Assembly: GCF_008326425.1 (NCBI RefSeq)
Contig: NZ_AP018929.1
Location: 2,494,875 to 2,558,874 of the forward strand
From: Sulfuracidifex tepidarius
Lineage (GTDB): Archaea; Thermoproteota; Thermoprotei_A; Sulfolobales; Sulfolobaceae
DNA length: 64,000 nt
Reading direction: 5' to 3'
Under the pieces are notes generated by a model. That model saw nothing but the letters and a program-made list of their open reading frames with translations. It was not told the origin of the DNA and ran no database searches. Below, piece by piece: positions 8,031-17,577 of this stretch. Made by a program: the position numbers and the translations under genes. Positions within the stretch are counted from its first letter, which is position 1; every line of letters starts with the position of its first letter.

Positions 8031-8404
8031 TGGAACCGATCAAAAAGGAACTGAGTAAAAGAATCGAAGAGGCATCCAGAGAATTTTATGAAAATGTACT
8101 GCCTCCAATGGATATATATGAACAAGAGGGCTATCTCTTTATCGTTGCAGATCTGGCCGGGTTTCAAAAAGATAATATTAAGGTCAGGTTAGTATCAGAG
8201 GATTATATCGAAATAAAGGCAGAAAGAGAGAACAAAACCGAAGGAACTAAGTACCTTTCGCAACGTCCATCTAAGATAGAGAGAGGGATAAGATTACCAC
8301 TTAGGATTAAGACCGATCAAGGGATATCCGCAAAATACGACAACGGAGTGTTGACAATAAAGGCACCAGTACAATCAGGCGGAGTGACCATTAAAGTCGA
8401 ATGA
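8027..8404 (+). CDS. Small heat-shock protein Hsp20 (alpha-crystallin family)
   Basis: A 125-residue ATP-independent chaperone that holds unfolding proteins. The alpha-crystallin domain covers about residues 25-125: PPMDIYEQEGYLFIVADLAG, then YLSQRPSKIERGIRLP and the C-terminal YDNGVLTIKAP; it ends in an IKVE tail like other Sulfolobales Hsp14-type proteins. I chose ATG 8027 because a purine-rich site AGAGGAGGAG (8011-8020) precedes it and homologues begin with a similar helix (EELSREFYE). A GTG at 7973 in the same frame would add 18 atypical residues. It converges with the UbiB-like gene, overlapping it by 14 nt. Confidence 0.9.
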   Translation: MMEPIKKELSKRIEEASREFYENVLPPMDIYEQEGYLFIVADLAGFQKDNIKVRLVSEDYIEIKAERENKTEGTKYLSQRPSKIERGIRLPLRIKTDQGISAKYDNGVLTIKAPVQSGGVTIKVE

Positions 8405-9860
8405 AGGAGAGACCCAGTAAAGCAATCAGTATGGAAAGAACTGCGTTGTGAGTAAAGAAGTATACTGCTATTGCAAAAACTATAATAACCTGAGGTACTA
8501 CTCTCCTGTTTTTCCTATCGTCTACACGCAAAGGAACGACTGGTTTTTTCTTCCTTCCTATTAGAAAGTCAACAACTTTTTTCTTTATGTTATCGAATAC
8601 CTCTTTCCCTTGTTCCACAACTACCTTCGTTTTGTATCCTTCTTCATCAAGTAATTTCTCGGAGAACTCTAGAAAGTTGAAATCGGGATAGATCTTCCTG
8701 CAAGTCCCTTCTAACACGCTTATCATCCTCAAAGGAAGAACTAACTTATAGGGCAAACGTAAAGGAAACTTATAGAAAACTTGGTTAGATATATCGAGGA
8801 AATCCTCCACCTCCATCTGGTCTACCTCTATGCCTTGTAGGTTTTGCATGAACAGATCTATTCCTTGGGTGAGAACGTCCCTATCCGCATAGGGATCTAT
8901 TGCTCCAAGTTCATCTAACACTCCTACTAAAGCATTAGCGTCAAAGGAGGTAAGCGCAAAATACGCCCTTACAAGTAAGCTCCTAGTTCTGGAATCTATC
9001 TTTCCTACCATTCCGAAATCGTATAAGACCAACCTACCTTGTTCATCTATTCCCACGTTTCCTGGGTGAGGATCTGCGTGGAAGTAGTCATTATCGAGAA
9101 GCATAGTCATGAAGAGTTTGAATACCTTGTAAGAGAGATATCTCCTATCGCTCACGGAGACATCGTCGGAAGTTATCTTGGTCGATTTGACATACTCCAT
9201 CACTAGCACATGTTTAGTAGACTTGATCAGTGATGGAACCTTGATTCCATCATAACCCTTTAAAAACTCACTTATCTTCCTTAAGTTATTCGCTTCCTTG
9301 TTATAATCCATCTCATCGAAAATTCTAGAAGAGAACTCATCAACAAAAGTCTTCATTAGATCTACAAAAGCTTTATCTAAAACCAAACCTAGTAAGGGGA
9401 GAAGTCTTCTCATTATCTTAACGTCGTTCGCGACTAACTTATCAACGTTAGGTCTAACTACTTTTATCGCTACTTTCCTCCCATCAGAAGCCGTACCTAG
9501 ATACACCTGCCCTAGGGAAGCTGAAGAGATCGGGTTCACATCGAGTATCTTGAACTCTTCGCCTAGATCTTTCTTGAGAGTTTCTTCAACTTCCTCATAT
9601 GGTGCTGGCGGAACTTCGTCCTGAAGCCTTGAAAGCTCCTTTATGTAGGCTTCTGGCATTATATCGGGCCTTACAGACAGGACTTGTCCAAACTTAATGA
9701 AGGTAGGTCCGAGATCTATTATCGCATCAGTAAGTTTCTTAGCTTCCTTCTCTATCTCCTCTTCATCTATCTTTTCATCTTTCATTATTTTCCTTCTGAA
9801 CTCTCTATAAGCTAGAATTCTAGGAGCTAATTTAAATATTATTTGGATTTCTCTCTTCAT
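8391..9860 (-). CDS. UbiB/ABC1 (ADCK) family atypical kinase
   Basis: A 489-residue member of the ABC1/ADCK/UbiB family, whose bacterial and mitochondrial members support quinone synthesis through an ATPase-like activity. Visible motifs are the KxGQ-like FIKFGQVLSVRPD (about residues 54-67), the Ala-rich nucleotide loop ISSASLGQVYLG, the invariant lysine in VAIKVVRP, the catalytic loop NDYFHADPHPGNVG and the metal-binding LYDFGMVG. The C-terminus has two hydrophobic segments in a hairpin (about residues 453-489), a membrane anchor seen in many UbiB proteins. In an aerobic quinone-using archaeon a role in caldariellaquinone metabolism is plausible but inferred. Confidence 0.88.
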   Translation of the reverse strand: MKREIQIIFKLAPRILAYREFRRKIMKDEKIDEEEIEKEAKKLTDAIIDLGPTFIKFGQVLSVRPDIMPEAYIKELSRLQDEVPPAPYEEVEETLKKDLGEEFKILDVNPISSASLGQVYLGTASDGRKVAIKVVRPNVDKLVANDVKIMRRLLPLLGLVLDKAFVDLMKTFVDEFSSRIFDEMDYNKEANNLRKISEFLKGYDGIKVPSLIKSTKHVLVMEYVKSTKITSDDVSVSDRRYLSYKVFKLFMTMLLDNDYFHADPHPGNVGIDEQGRLVLYDFGMVGKIDSRTRSLLVRAYFALTSFDANALVGVLDELGAIDPYADRDVLTQGIDLFMQNLQGIEVDQMEVEDFLDISNQVFYKFPLRLPYKLVLPLRMISVLEGTCRKIYPDFNFLEFSEKLLDEEGYKTKVVVEQGKEVFDNIKKKVVDFLIGRKKKPVVPLRVDDRKNRRVVPQVIIVFAIAVYFFTHNAVLSILIALLGLSFIRL

Positions 9861-9915
9861 TATGTTATCATCCTTCTAATTCAAAGATAGTTCAAATAGT
9901 CAAGCTTGATGACAT

Positions 9916-10896
9916 TCACTTTACCTGCTGGCTGGGTTTTCCTGAACCGTCGTGAGGGATATTCTCGTTCTGAATCTCTTTAACCGTATCCATTATTCTC
10001 AAGATTATCTCGTGCCTTGGAGGCTCCTCATATTGACCTCTACACATTGCCTCTACTACTATCACGTAAGAGCTCATGGTTGTTTCAATTATCCTTATTG
10101 AAGGGTCTCCTACTATAAAGTCCAAGGTCTTGATATTCCTCGTCAACCTGGGTATCAGAATTCTGGGGTCTATTGAATTGGATATCTCATATCTTGTTCT
10201 AACCCTCCTGAAGTCCTCATTGTGAGCGAAAACTGCTGCCTGAATCATTATACTGTTGGGTATTTTGAGGGGGACGCCGTCATCAGTTATTATCGTGGTG
10301 TAGAAGAGTGATATGTCAGTTACCACTCCTGTATATCCAGGAATTAGAAAGTCATAGGAGTAATACTTAGGAGGATAGGTAGCTAAATCTAAGCCGTATT
10401 GCCATGTTGATACGGTTATCCTATCTCCAACAGAGAAAGGCCTGGAAGTGAATATAACTATCCCACCGAAGATGTTGGAGAGCATATCTTGACTTGCAAG
10501 ACCTAACACTAGCCCGGTTACAGTCCCACCGAAGAGTATGCTCGTTATTCCTATTCTTACAAGGGAAAACACTGCTATTATAGTTACAGTATATCCTATA
10601 ATTTGAACGAGCACCTTAAGTCCTTCTCCTACAGTGGGGCTTATTGACTTAGTCGTTGTCTTCTTTACGACATTACCTATAATAGAGGTTAAAATCACAC
10701 CTCCAAATAGAATCAGCACAGCATAAATAATATTTAGAATTGTAACGTTATCTATGATATGGAGAACGTCTCCCAAGATGAATGCAGCTATTCCCGTCAC
10801 TACAATGATCACAAATGCAGAAACCAATATTCCTAATGTTATTCTTACTCCTGAAACCTTCATACATTTAAAGAGTAATACTTCGGTAAAAAACAT
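9916..10896 (-). CDS. MscS-family mechanosensitive channel
   Basis: A 326-residue small-conductance channel homologue that would release solutes on hypo-osmotic shock. Three or four hydrophobic segments (about residues 15-50, 55-80, 95-120 and 125-150) end in the pore helix GTVTGLVLGLASQDMLSNIF, followed by the beta domain signature FTSRPFSVGDRITV and a cytoplasmic alpha/beta region. An alternative start is ATG 10863 (MKVSGVRITLG), which lacks the MFFTEVLLFKC extension. It lies downstream of the hydroxyacyl-CoA dehydrogenase gene on the same strand with a gap of 66 nt. Confidence 0.87.
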   Translation of the reverse strand: MFFTEVLLFKCMKVSGVRITLGILVSAFVIIVVTGIAAFILGDVLHIIDNVTILNIIYAVLILFGGVILTSIIGNVVKKTTTKSISPTVGEGLKVLVQIIGYTVTIIAVFSLVRIGITSILFGGTVTGLVLGLASQDMLSNIFGGIVIFTSRPFSVGDRITVSTWQYGLDLATYPPKYYSYDFLIPGYTGVVTDISLFYTTIITDDGVPLKIPNSIMIQAAVFAHNEDFRRVRTRYEISNSIDPRILIPRLTRNIKTLDFIVGDPSIRIIETTMSSYVIVVEAMCRGQYEEPPRHEIILRIMDTVKEIQNENIPHDGSGKPSQQVK

Positions 10897-10962
10897 TCAT
10901 CCTGCTAAAGGCCACGTGGTCTATGTATGCACAAAAACGAAAACAAGCTTGTTGTTATTATT

Positions 10963-12141
10963 TTAATAATTATAAAATCCTTTACCGGACTTCTTACCTA
11001 CCCTTCCATCTTTTACCATTTCCTCCAGTAAATGAACCGGCTGATAGGCCTTGTAACCCTTAGAGTTTATGTCTTGTAAATTCTTCACAATTTCGTCTAT
11101 ACCAATTTCGTCCGCAATCCTCATCAGACCTTTTGGAAAGTTATAGCCGTATATCATCACGTTGTCTACATCCTCTGCATTGACTATTCCCCTCTGGATT
11201 AGGTAAGCTCCTTCATTTACTGCTAATGACATGACTCTGGCTGGTTCCACTTTGCTCTCCTGCGGAAGATCAGGCTTCTTGTATTTTCCAGGGGAGGGAT
11301 AACTGTAAAATCCTTTACCGGACTTAACTCCCAGTTCCTTTGAAGATACCTTCTCCTTATACATCGAACATGGCACGTCATCTGCAGAACCACTATTGAC
11401 TATAACATTCCATAAATCTAATGAGACGTCCAATCCTACGTAGTCTGCCAGCTCAAATATCCCCATGGGTAGACCTACCTTATACCTTAATGCACTGTCC
11501 ACTTCCTCCATTGTAGATTCCTTGGCTTCCACCTCTCTGCAGCCTTCCTGCATCATCCTCAGGTAAATCCTGTTCCCTACAAAACCAGGAATTTCCTCCT
11601 TAAGTCTAACAGGGACCTTATCTAAGAATTTAGCTAACTCTACTGTTTCATCTATCACTTCAGGCTTAGTGTATTTGCTAGGTATTACCTCAACTAGCTT
11701 CATTATAACTGGAGGGTTGAAGAAATGCATTCCAATTACTCTATCTGAGTTCCCTATCCCCTCTGCTATTAATGATATGGGAATTGAAGATGTGTTAGTC
11801 GCAAGTATTGCGTGGGACGGGGCGTTTTCCTTAATAGACGAAAAAACCTTTCTTTTAAGGTCAACGTTTTCTGGTACCGCCTCTAAGATTAGGTCTTTGT
11901 CTTTGAACACTTCGTATGATGTAGAGAACGTAACTCTAGACATGACTTCTTCTGGACTCTTTTTTATTCCCCCTCTACTGAAAATTTTTTGTAAAGAGTC
12001 GGTCATCTTTTCCTTGGCTCTGTTCAGAAAGTCCCATGAGATATCCACTATTGAAACTTCCAGACCTTTCATAGCTGCAACTTCAGCTATTCCGTGTCCC
12101 ATGGTACCTGCTCCCACAACTCCTATCCTTTTCACGTGCAT
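10963..12141 (-). CDS. 3-hydroxyacyl-CoA dehydrogenase with duplicated C-terminal domain
   Basis: Oxidises (S)-3-hydroxyacyl-CoA with NAD in fatty acid or hydroxybutyrate metabolism. The N-terminal Rossmann motif is [17 protein letters not shown], the active region has NTSSIPIS and the catalytic His in [10 protein letters not shown]. The dimerisation domain appears twice: one copy from [13 protein letters not shown] to [10 protein letters not shown] (about residues 185-290) and a second copy ending [11 protein letters not shown] at the C-terminus. At 392 residues it lacks the enoyl-CoA hydratase half found in the bifunctional crotonyl-CoA enzymes of Sulfolobales. Start ATG 12141; GTG 12135 is possible. 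Confidence 0.9.
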   Translation of the reverse strand: MHVKRIGVVGAGTMGHGIAEVAAMKGLEVSIVDISWDFLNRAKEKMTDSLQKIFSRGGIKKSPEEVMSRVTFSTSYEVFKDKDLILEAVPENVDLKRKVFSSIKENAPSHAILATNTSSIPISLIAEGIGNSDRVIGMHFFNPPVIMKLVEVIPSKYTKPEVIDETVELAKFLDKVPVRLKEEIPGFVGNRIYLRMMQEGCREVEAKESTMEEVDSALRYKVGLPMGIFELADYVGLDVSLDLWNVIVNSGSADDVPCSMYKEKVSSKELGVKSGKGFYSYPSPGKYKKPDLPQESKVEPARVMSLAVNEGAYLIQRGIVNAEDVDNVMIYGYNFPKGLMRIADEIGIDEIVKNLQDINSKGYKAYQPVHLLEEMVKDGRVGKKSGKGFYNY

Positions 12142-12285
12142 GGGTTAATCTCTATCTAAAGGTATTTAGGCTTTAAGGAACATATTATTCTTAATATAAT
12201 AATTAAATTACTGTAAAAATATTTTTAGATAATATTATGGGTATGGCTCCAAACTTATAAACGGTTTACCTCTAACTAGGACATT

Positions 12286-12423
12286 GTGGCCAGAAGAAAG
12301 TGTCCTTCTTGTGGTAAAGTGGACGAAATACTAGTAATTCATGATAAGGACTCTGTAATAAAGAAATGTCCTAATTGTGGATATGTTTACATAACATATA
12401 GAGCCGCAATGAAACCAAGCTAG
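12286..12423 (+). CDS. 45-residue zinc-ribbon protein
   Basis: This is a short frame from GTG 12286 to TAG 12423. The protein begins MARRKCPSCGKVDEILV and has a second CxxC in KKCPNCGYVYITY, forming a complete four-cysteine zinc ribbon, with a short basic tail. A TATA box ACTTATAAA at about 12253-12261 lies some 28 nt before the start, so the message is probably leaderless. Such mini zinc ribbons occur in many archaea; nucleic-acid binding or a role as a transcription or ribosome accessory factor is possible. The function is unknown. Confidence 0.75.
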   Translation: MARRKCPSCGKVDEILVIHDKDSVIKKCPNCGYVYITYRAAMKPS

Positions 12424-12761
12424 TTCTTTTTATTTTTTAAAAAAAATTAAATTATTTTACATCTCTATTATTTTTCATAATACTATATATTATGAAAAAT
12501 TAAGATGAAATACCTTTATTGAAAGGATTCTCTTATATTACGCTATATTTTTAAATTAATTGAAGATAAGATATTAGAATTATTAAAATTCTATCTACAT
12601 TTCTACAAGAATAGATTATAAATTTCATCAAAAAATCGTAAGCCTAGATTTTTAAAAAATGATATTTATGGCTTCGTTTCCTCTATAGCCAGTAGTTCAC
12701 GATAAGTATAGTTGAATTTCACTCTTATCTAAAGACTTTTATAGAATTATAAAAAATGAGA
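12424..12761. other. AT-rich region between convergent genes
   Basis: The 340 bp between the zinc-ribbon gene and the convergent ABC permease gene hold no credible ORF. The only notable structure is the inverted repeat at 12470-12500. Confidence 0.6.
12470..12500. repeat. Perfect 13-bp inverted repeat
   Basis: Arms ATTTTTCATAATA (12470-12482) and TATTATGAAAAAT (12488-12500) are exact reverse complements around the 5-bp loop CTATA. It lies 47 bp after the zinc-ribbon gene stop and before the end of the convergent permease gene. It could be a two-way transcription end, an operator of an undetected promoter or a remnant of a mobile element end. A 13-bp perfect arm is notable even in AT-rich DNA. 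Confidence 0.7.
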
Positions 12762-13433
12762 TTAAATCTGAGACCATCTAGATTTCTTTATAGACAGGAC
12801 GTAAAATATTGCAGTTTCAACCAAAAGGGGTAATATGAAGATATCTTTAGTTTCAGCTAGCCCGGCAATCCCTTGTGAAAGAATGGAAGCAGAAGTGGTC
12901 GGTATTATCGAAAGAATCATTACCTCCCATGATTTGAGGACGAAATAAGGATAGAATACTGGCGGTATTGTAATAAATAGTACTGGAAGTATCGAAGATA
13001 TACCCCAACTATATCTAACATGAGGAAGATAACTGGCGATAAGAAAACCCAGACCAGAAGTCGTAACTAAGAGAAGAGCTGAGATCCCCAGTAATATCAA
13101 CAAGCCCAACAAGTTAACTACATGATAAAGGATTGCTAAGGCAGAGTAAAGGAATAATCCAGGCAAGGAGAAAATTAGATTTGATAACACTAAACCCAGA
13201 ATGTACTCTTGAGGTCCTATCCCGGTAGTTACTAACAGGTCCTGAAGATGGAGTTCCATCCTAAGAAAAGCGAAGTCACTGAGGGAGATGAGCCCGTTCT
13301 CCGCTACAACGGAGAGAAGTCCCCCGACTATGGCATAGTCTAGAAGAGACCCTTTGGATATGATAAAGATAAGGAAAAGTAACGCTAGGGGCGAAACTAG
13401 GTATCCAAGAACATATATCCATCCCCTTCTCAC
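12762..13433 (-). CDS. ABC-2 type transporter permease
   Basis: A 223-residue membrane protein with about six hydrophobic segments (LGYLVSPLALLFLIFI; LVLSNLIFSLPGLFLY; VNLLGLLILLGISALLLV; ILPVLFITIPPVFYPYFVL and others), the usual make-up of a drug or polysaccharide exporter permease. It follows the ATPase gene by 29 nt on the same strand, so the two form one exporter. The cargo is unknown. Confidence 0.82.
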   Translation of the reverse strand: MRRGWIYVLGYLVSPLALLFLIFIISKGSLLDYAIVGGLLSVVAENGLISLSDFAFLRMELHLQDLLVTTGIGPQEYILGLVLSNLIFSLPGLFLYSALAILYHVVNLLGLLILLGISALLLVTTSGLGFLIASYLPHVRYSWGISSILPVLFITIPPVFYPYFVLKSWEVMILSIIPTTSASILSQGIAGLAETKDIFILPLLVETAIFYVLSIKKSRWSQI

Positions 13434-13462
13434 ATTCGAAATACCATAAAACCATACGAAGG

Positions 13463-14302
13463 TTAAGATGAATCGTAAGTTAATTCCTGATCACCTGCAT
13501 ACATTATGAATAAGTCCTCCAATGAAATTGGCTTGATGATGTATTTCCCCACATAGTATGAGGCTTCATCCTTCCTGACGTACTTTATCATCGTCCTACC
13601 TACTCTGATTTCGCCCGTTCCCTCAACTCTCACCATTCCCTCAAATTTCTTCAAGAGGGAAGAAGGCGATCCGCTCATCACAAGCTTGCCTCTATTAATC
13701 ATTAACAATTCGTCTGCAAGTTCTTGTGCTTCCTCCATGTAGTGCGTGGTGAGGACAAGCTTACTTTCCATTGACTTGAGAATTGACCATACCTCCATTC
13801 TGGACAAAGGATCCAATCCAGTTGTGGGTTCATCAAGGAAAACTACCTCTGCATCTGAAGCCAGCGCCATGGCAACAAACACCTTCCTCTTCATACCGCC
13901 TGACAGGGAATCTGTAGGTTTATCCTTGACTTCCCATAGACCTACATCCTTAAGTACGGACCTGCTCCTAGATATAGCCTCGCTTATAGAAAGTCCTCTT
14001 GAGGTCAGGTACATGGCCACGTGCTCATAAGGTGATGATATGCCTACCGGTTTAGCTTCTTGTGGTATAGAAGAGACTATTTTCCTAACTTTTTTTGCAT
14101 CCTTCACTACGTCATAACCCTCGACCAGAGCACTCCCTGAAGTTGGCATGAGCTGAGTGGAAAGAATTCTCATGAACGTGGTCTTTCCTGCTCCGTTTTT
14201 GCCTAGAAGGGTGAGGGATTTAGATGAGGACGAGAAAGTTAAGGAATCTAAGGCCTTGGTTCCGTCACCGTATACTTTCGTAAGGTTCTTGGCTTCGATC
14301 AT
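13463..14302 (-). CDS. ABC transporter ATP-binding protein (exporter type)
   Basis: A 279-residue ATPase with Walker [10 protein letters not shown] (about residues 34-42), signature LSGGMKRK, Walker [13 protein letters not shown] and H-loop [10 protein letters not shown], followed by a C-terminal extension of about 70 residues as in DrrA-like proteins. It pairs with the permease gene 29 nt downstream. ATG 14302 gives [14 protein letters not shown], the expected start of the domain. A separate promoter is likely because a UspA gene lies 37 nt upstream on the same strand. Confidence 0.9.
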   Translation of the reverse strand: MIEAKNLTKVYGDGTKALDSLTFSSSSKSLTLLGKNGAGKTTFMRILSTQLMPTSGSALVEGYDVVKDAKKVRKIVSSIPQEAKPVGISSPYEHVAMYLTSRGLSISEAISRSRSVLKDVGLWEVKDKPTDSLSGGMKRKVFVAMALASDAEVVFLDEPTTGLDPLSRMEVWSILKSMESKLVLTTHYMEEAQELADELLMINRGKLVMSGSPSSLLKKFEGMVRVEGTGEIRVGRTMIKYVRKDEASYYVGKYIIKPISLEDLFIMYAGDQELTYDSS

Positions 14303-14339
14303 ATCCTTTGTTGAAAAGTTAAGGTTAAAAAATTAGATT

Positions 14340-14762
14340 TCACTTTACGATAAGCACTGGTATCTTAGACATTTCAACGACATTGAATGAGACGCTACCT
14401 ATTACAGCCCTCTTCAGTTTACTTAATCCTCTATTTCCAGTTATTATCAAATCGGCATTAACTTTCTCTGCAGTCTCTACCAAAACTGATGCAGGATCCC
14501 CCTCAGTCACAATACCCTCGGCGTTGATTCCCTCATTCTTAGCCTGTTGCACTGCAGAATTAACGTCATTTTTAGCTTTTTCTTTTAATTTATCTATAGT
14601 ATCATTAAGCGGGACTGTCGATGAATCATATGCAAAGCATACGTTAACTACGCTTACTATGTAAAGTTTAGCTGATGAAAACTTAGAAATTTCCTTTCCT
14701 AGCTTAAGAGCTTTAGCTGCCTGCTCAGATCCATCATAGCCTACTACTATGCTCCTGAACAT
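14340..14762 (-). CDS. Universal stress protein (UspA family)
   Basis: A 140-residue UspA domain: N-terminal MFRSIVVGYDGSEQAAKAL, central DLIITGNRGLSKLKRAVIGS and the end KIPVLIVK. The G-x2-G-x9-G-S motif indicates an ATP-binding Usp. It may belong to the same transcript as the ABC exporter genes downstream. A second Usp is encoded at 18288-18680. Confidence 0.92.
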   Translation of the reverse strand: MFRSIVVGYDGSEQAAKALKLGKEISKFSSAKLYIVSVVNVCFAYDSSTVPLNDTIDKLKEKAKNDVNSAVQQAKNEGINAEGIVTEGDPASVLVETAEKVNADLIITGNRGLSKLKRAVIGSVSFNVVEMSKIPVLIVK

Positions 14763-14909
14763 ATGAAGAATTAATAGAGTCCTAAACTAAAATACTTATA
14801 GTTGTATTATTTCTTTTTATCTTTTTAAAAAACTATAAAATCAGAAAAGATGTCCATTTCTTCTATTTTAGACAACCTTAATTAAATAATTTCTATTGTT
14901 CGGATTGCT

Positions 14910-15851
14910 TTGGTAGACGAAATCCCTCTGCAGAACAGAATAGCACGAGCGTTTATTAATGAGAAACATAGGTTTCAACACATGAGAAGTAAGGTTGCTG
15001 ATGTGCCTCTAATGGGAGATAAGTATACTATAACTAACGATAAAGATGGGTTGAGGTTCATAAACAGCTCTGGCGAGGCAGTAAATCCATCCTTACTCGA
15101 AGTGGGCAATGAAATAGGAGATGAGATTGTTAAAAATAGATCGTTGTACTATAAGCTATTGCCTCTCTCTAAGTACCCAGATATTGTAACATTTAAACTG
15201 ATTGATTCAATCATAAACATAGGAGGTTTCGCTGACGATATGCTGGAGGCATCGTGTAAGAAAGGAGAAAATTATTGTAGGTATGCCATGTCGAAGATAA
15301 AAGAAGCTAAAATCCCGTTATTCAAAATAAGCGACCCAACCCTTGAGATGATATATAAAATAGACAGGAGTATTTTATTTCTTTATCATGATATTAAACA
15401 GGTCTATAAAATAGATCCGAATTTGGCTTTTGAAATTATAACCTCCAAACACGAGTTATCATTAAGTGATCTCGTGGTTCTTCTAAGAATGGGTAAACTA
15501 AAAGATGTTCTAGAAGAAAGCGTGATTCATGTGGACCAGAATTTCCCTTCGAGATACGTTATACTTCTCAATACTCTTCTAGTGAAGAATAAAGACGCTG
15601 TAGACGTTATAAGCAGCCTCCCTTTTGTTAGGATATCAGAATGCTCGTTTGTACATCCGGAGGCTACTGATTTCCTTCAAATGTATTCCGAGGATTTCAG
15701 GAAAATGTTAAACGAGAAAGGCATAGTTTTCCTGACTGATATTAATAAGGGTATTACAACTAATAGAAATGAGATAAACATTGATTTAACAGATTTCCTA
15801 AGAGAGAATAATATCATCATTTTGAAACAAGCCAAGACGTGCGAATCGTAG
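14910..15851 (+). CDS. Uncharacterised 313-residue protein
   Basis: I do not recognise this protein. It is soluble, mostly helical and acidic/basic mixed, with no clear catalytic motif. Its first 70 residues (IARAFINEKHRFQHMRSKVADVPLMGDKYTIT) are basic; the central part contains SCKKGENYCRYAMSKIKEA with two cysteines. Start TTG 14910 gives MVDEIPLQN; an AT-rich TATA-like element (TTAATTAAATAAT) lies about 25 bp before it. It stands alone between UspA (divergent) and the sulfur operon. Codon use is like that of its neighbours. Confidence 0.65.
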   Translation: MVDEIPLQNRIARAFINEKHRFQHMRSKVADVPLMGDKYTITNDKDGLRFINSSGEAVNPSLLEVGNEIGDEIVKNRSLYYKLLPLSKYPDIVTFKLIDSIINIGGFADDMLEASCKKGENYCRYAMSKIKEAKIPLFKISDPTLEMIYKIDRSILFLYHDIKQVYKIDPNLAFEIITSKHELSLSDLVVLLRMGKLKDVLEESVIHVDQNFPSRYVILLNTLLVKNKDAVDVISSLPFVRISECSFVHPEATDFLQMYSEDFRKMLNEKGIVFLTDINKGITTNRNEINIDLTDFLRENNIIILKQAKTCES

Positions 15852-16077
15852 GGATACATTAAGCTAAAATTCCTTGGTTACAGTGGAGACTATAATCATC
15901 CTTGATCTAGAGTAAAGTTGTTAAAGATCCGTGTTAGCTGAACAAAATTAATTTCTCGTTACTATAGTCACACATTTTATTTATTTGATTAGTTATTTAT
16001 ATATATATACAAAAATAAAAATCTGGTAACAGAGGCTACTGAATGTACTAACTTTACTTTATTTACGTGTTTCTCAA

Positions 16078-16097
16078 ATAAAATTACGTAATTTTAT
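16078..16097. promoter_or_regulatory. Perfect 20-bp palindrome before the sulfur operon TATA box
   Basis: The half-site ATAAAATTAC is followed directly by its exact reverse complement. It ends about 15 bp upstream of the TATA-like AGTATAAAAA (16111-16120). A second repeat, TTTTATC-GAGA-GATAAAA (16092-16109), overlaps its right end and touches the TATA box. Position and symmetry suggest a dimeric regulator binding over the BRE/upstream region, likely responding to sulfide or redox state. The regulator is not encoded nearby. Confidence 0.65.
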
Positions 16098-16110
16098 CGA
16101 GAGATAAAAA

Positions 16111-16120
16111 AGTATAAAAA
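16111..16120 (+). promoter_or_regulatory. TATA box of the sulfur operon
   Basis: AGTATAAAAA lies about 60 bp before the TusA-like start, so the message should carry a 5' leader of roughly 35 nt that contains a good ribosome binding site (AGGTGA at 16162-16167), unlike the many leaderless genes of this window. Confidence 0.55.
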
Positions 16121-16177
16121 CAAAAGAAAATTTTTAAGAATGCGTGAGTTATGTAATTATTAGGTGAAAAGTTGGTT

Positions 16178-16405
16178 ATGCTCAAAATTTATAAAACGCT
16201 TGACTTAACGGGGTCGACGTGCGCTGGACCTATTGGTGAATTGCTCGGAGTCATGGGTGAAATAAACGAGGATGAAGCTGTGGAAGCCATAATAGGAGAC
16301 GCAGAGACTGCAAGGCAAGTGAGGGAATGGGTGAAAGCCACGGGATACAAGCTTGTAAGCGAAACGCAGGAGGGTAACAAGTTCAAGTTTGTTATAGGAA
16401 GGTGA
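16178..16405 (+). CDS. TusA-like sulfur carrier protein
   Basis: A 75-residue TusA/SirA-fold protein. The N-terminus [21 protein letters not shown] matches the family CPxP-type signature with the persulfide-carrying Cys in STCAGP, though the second Pro position reads AGPI; the rest ([22 protein letters not shown]) fits the beta-alpha fold. It would pass persulfide sulfur between enzymes. I chose ATG 16178, 10 nt after AGGTGA; TTG 16172 is too close to it. Its stop overlaps the ribosome binding region of the SQR-like gene, and the three-gene order is TusA-like, SQR-like, DUF1641. Confidence 0.85.
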   Translation: MLKIYKTLDLTGSTCAGPIGELLGVMGEINEDEAVEAIIGDAETARQVREWVKATGYKLVSETQEGNKFKFVIGR

Positions 16406-16410
16406 TACGC

Positions 16411-17577
16411 ATGAAGAAAGTGGTAATTGCAGGAGGAGGAATAGCAGGCACTATAGTAGCTAATAGGATAGCGCAAAAGCTAAGTCAGGAGCTAGACAAG
16501 GGAGAAGTAGAAATAGAAGTACTTACGGAGAGCGATGAGCATGTTTACTTACCTGGTCAATTACTTTTGTCTTTCGGTGTTGAGGACAGTTCTTCTTTAG
16601 TGAAGAAGGAGAAGTATCTGCTTGACCCCAGGATCAAACTTTCAACTGGGCTATCAGGGAAAATGAAGAAAATTGACGTAGGGAATCACGAGGTAGTAAC
16701 CGAAGACGGGAGGAAACACAGATACGACGACTTGGTAATAGCCACGGGAGTGGAATACGCATGGAATGAGATCAAGGGGTACAGGGAAGGTTCATTCACT
16801 CCCTTCGAGATGGAATCTGCCATCAAATTGAGGGAGAAACTGGCTGATTTCTCAGGAGGTACCGTGGTAGTTAACGTTTCAAAGTTACCCCACAGGTGCC
16901 CGGTGGCTCCCCTTGAGGTCACCATGCTCCTGGAGGACATGGCAAAGAAACGTGGAATAAGAGAAAAGACTAGAGTGATATACACTTTCCCTGTTGGGAA
17001 TCCGTCTGGCAGAGTATTCGGAATAGATTCAACTAACAAAGTGATTTCTAAAATATTCGAAGATAGAGGAATAGAGGTAATCTCTCCTTTCAATGTGACT
17101 TCAGTAGACCCAGAAAAGAAAGTCATAGAGTCCTCAGAGGGAGAGAAGATAAATTACGACCTACTAATATCTGTACCACCGAACATCGGATCTAAGATAA
17201 TAGAAGATTCAGAGATCGGCGACAGGAGAAGATGGGTACCCACTGACAAGTTTACGCTGAACATGAAGGGTCACTCCGACGTTTACGTGATAGGTGACAC
17301 TACAGACCTACCTATTTCTAAGGCAGGGTCTACAGCTGACTTTGAGTCATACATCATTGCCAATAACGTCGCAAATGACGTTAGAGGGAACATAGAGAAG
17401 AAGAGCTTCGATGGGTCAGTACTGTGCTATATAGCAACCGGACTTGATAGTGCTACGTATATAAGGTTCAATTACAACAGACCTCCAGTTCCTCCACCGC
17501 CGTCCTACATACATTGGTGGGGCAAACTGATGTACAACAAGATGTATTGGAACGTAACTGCCAAGGCGATAGTATGA
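16411..17577 (+). CDS. Sulfide:quinone oxidoreductase-like flavoprotein
   Basis: A 388-residue FAD-dependent pyridine-nucleotide-disulfide family protein. The FAD-binding [14 protein letters not shown] is at the N-terminus, the ATG motif is [11 protein letters not shown] and the C-terminal FAD motif is [12 protein letters not shown]. Two cysteines in SQR-like positions, [12 protein letters not shown] and [11 protein letters not shown], could form the redox pair that receives sulfide sulfur; the third cysteine of classical SQR is not seen. Start ATG 16411 follows AGGTGAT closely; GTG 16402 is possible. The neighbours TusA-like and DUF1641 support persulfide production and transfer at the membrane. 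A related flavocytochrome-like or polysulfide role cannot be excluded. Confidence 0.82.
   Translation: MKKVVIAGGGIAGTIVANRIAQKLSQELDKGEVEIEVLTESDEHVYLPGQLLLSFGVEDSSSLVKKEKYLLDPRIKLSTGLSGKMKKIDVGNHEVVTEDGRKHRYDDLVIATGVEYAWNEIKGYREGSFTPFEMESAIKLREKLADFSGGTVVVNVSKLPHRCPVAPLEVTMLLEDMAKKRGIREKTRVIYTFPVGNPSGRVFGIDSTNKVISKIFEDRGIEVISPFNVTSVDPEKKVIESSEGEKINYDLLISVPPNIGSKIIEDSEIGDRRRWVPTDKFTLNMKGHSDVYVIGDTTDLPISKAGSTADFESYIIANNVANDVRGNIEKKSFDGSVLCYIATGLDSATYIRFNYNRPPVPPPPSYIHWWGKLMYNKMYWNVTAKAIV

Larger units (their letters stand above)
15852..16177 (+). other. Intergenic region with the sulfur operon promoter
   Basis: About 325 bp without an ORF. The left part is featureless AT-rich DNA including a TATATATATA run near 15998. 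The right part holds the palindrome 16078-16097, a second inverted repeat at 16092-16109 and the TATA box near 16112, described below. Confidence 0.65.
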
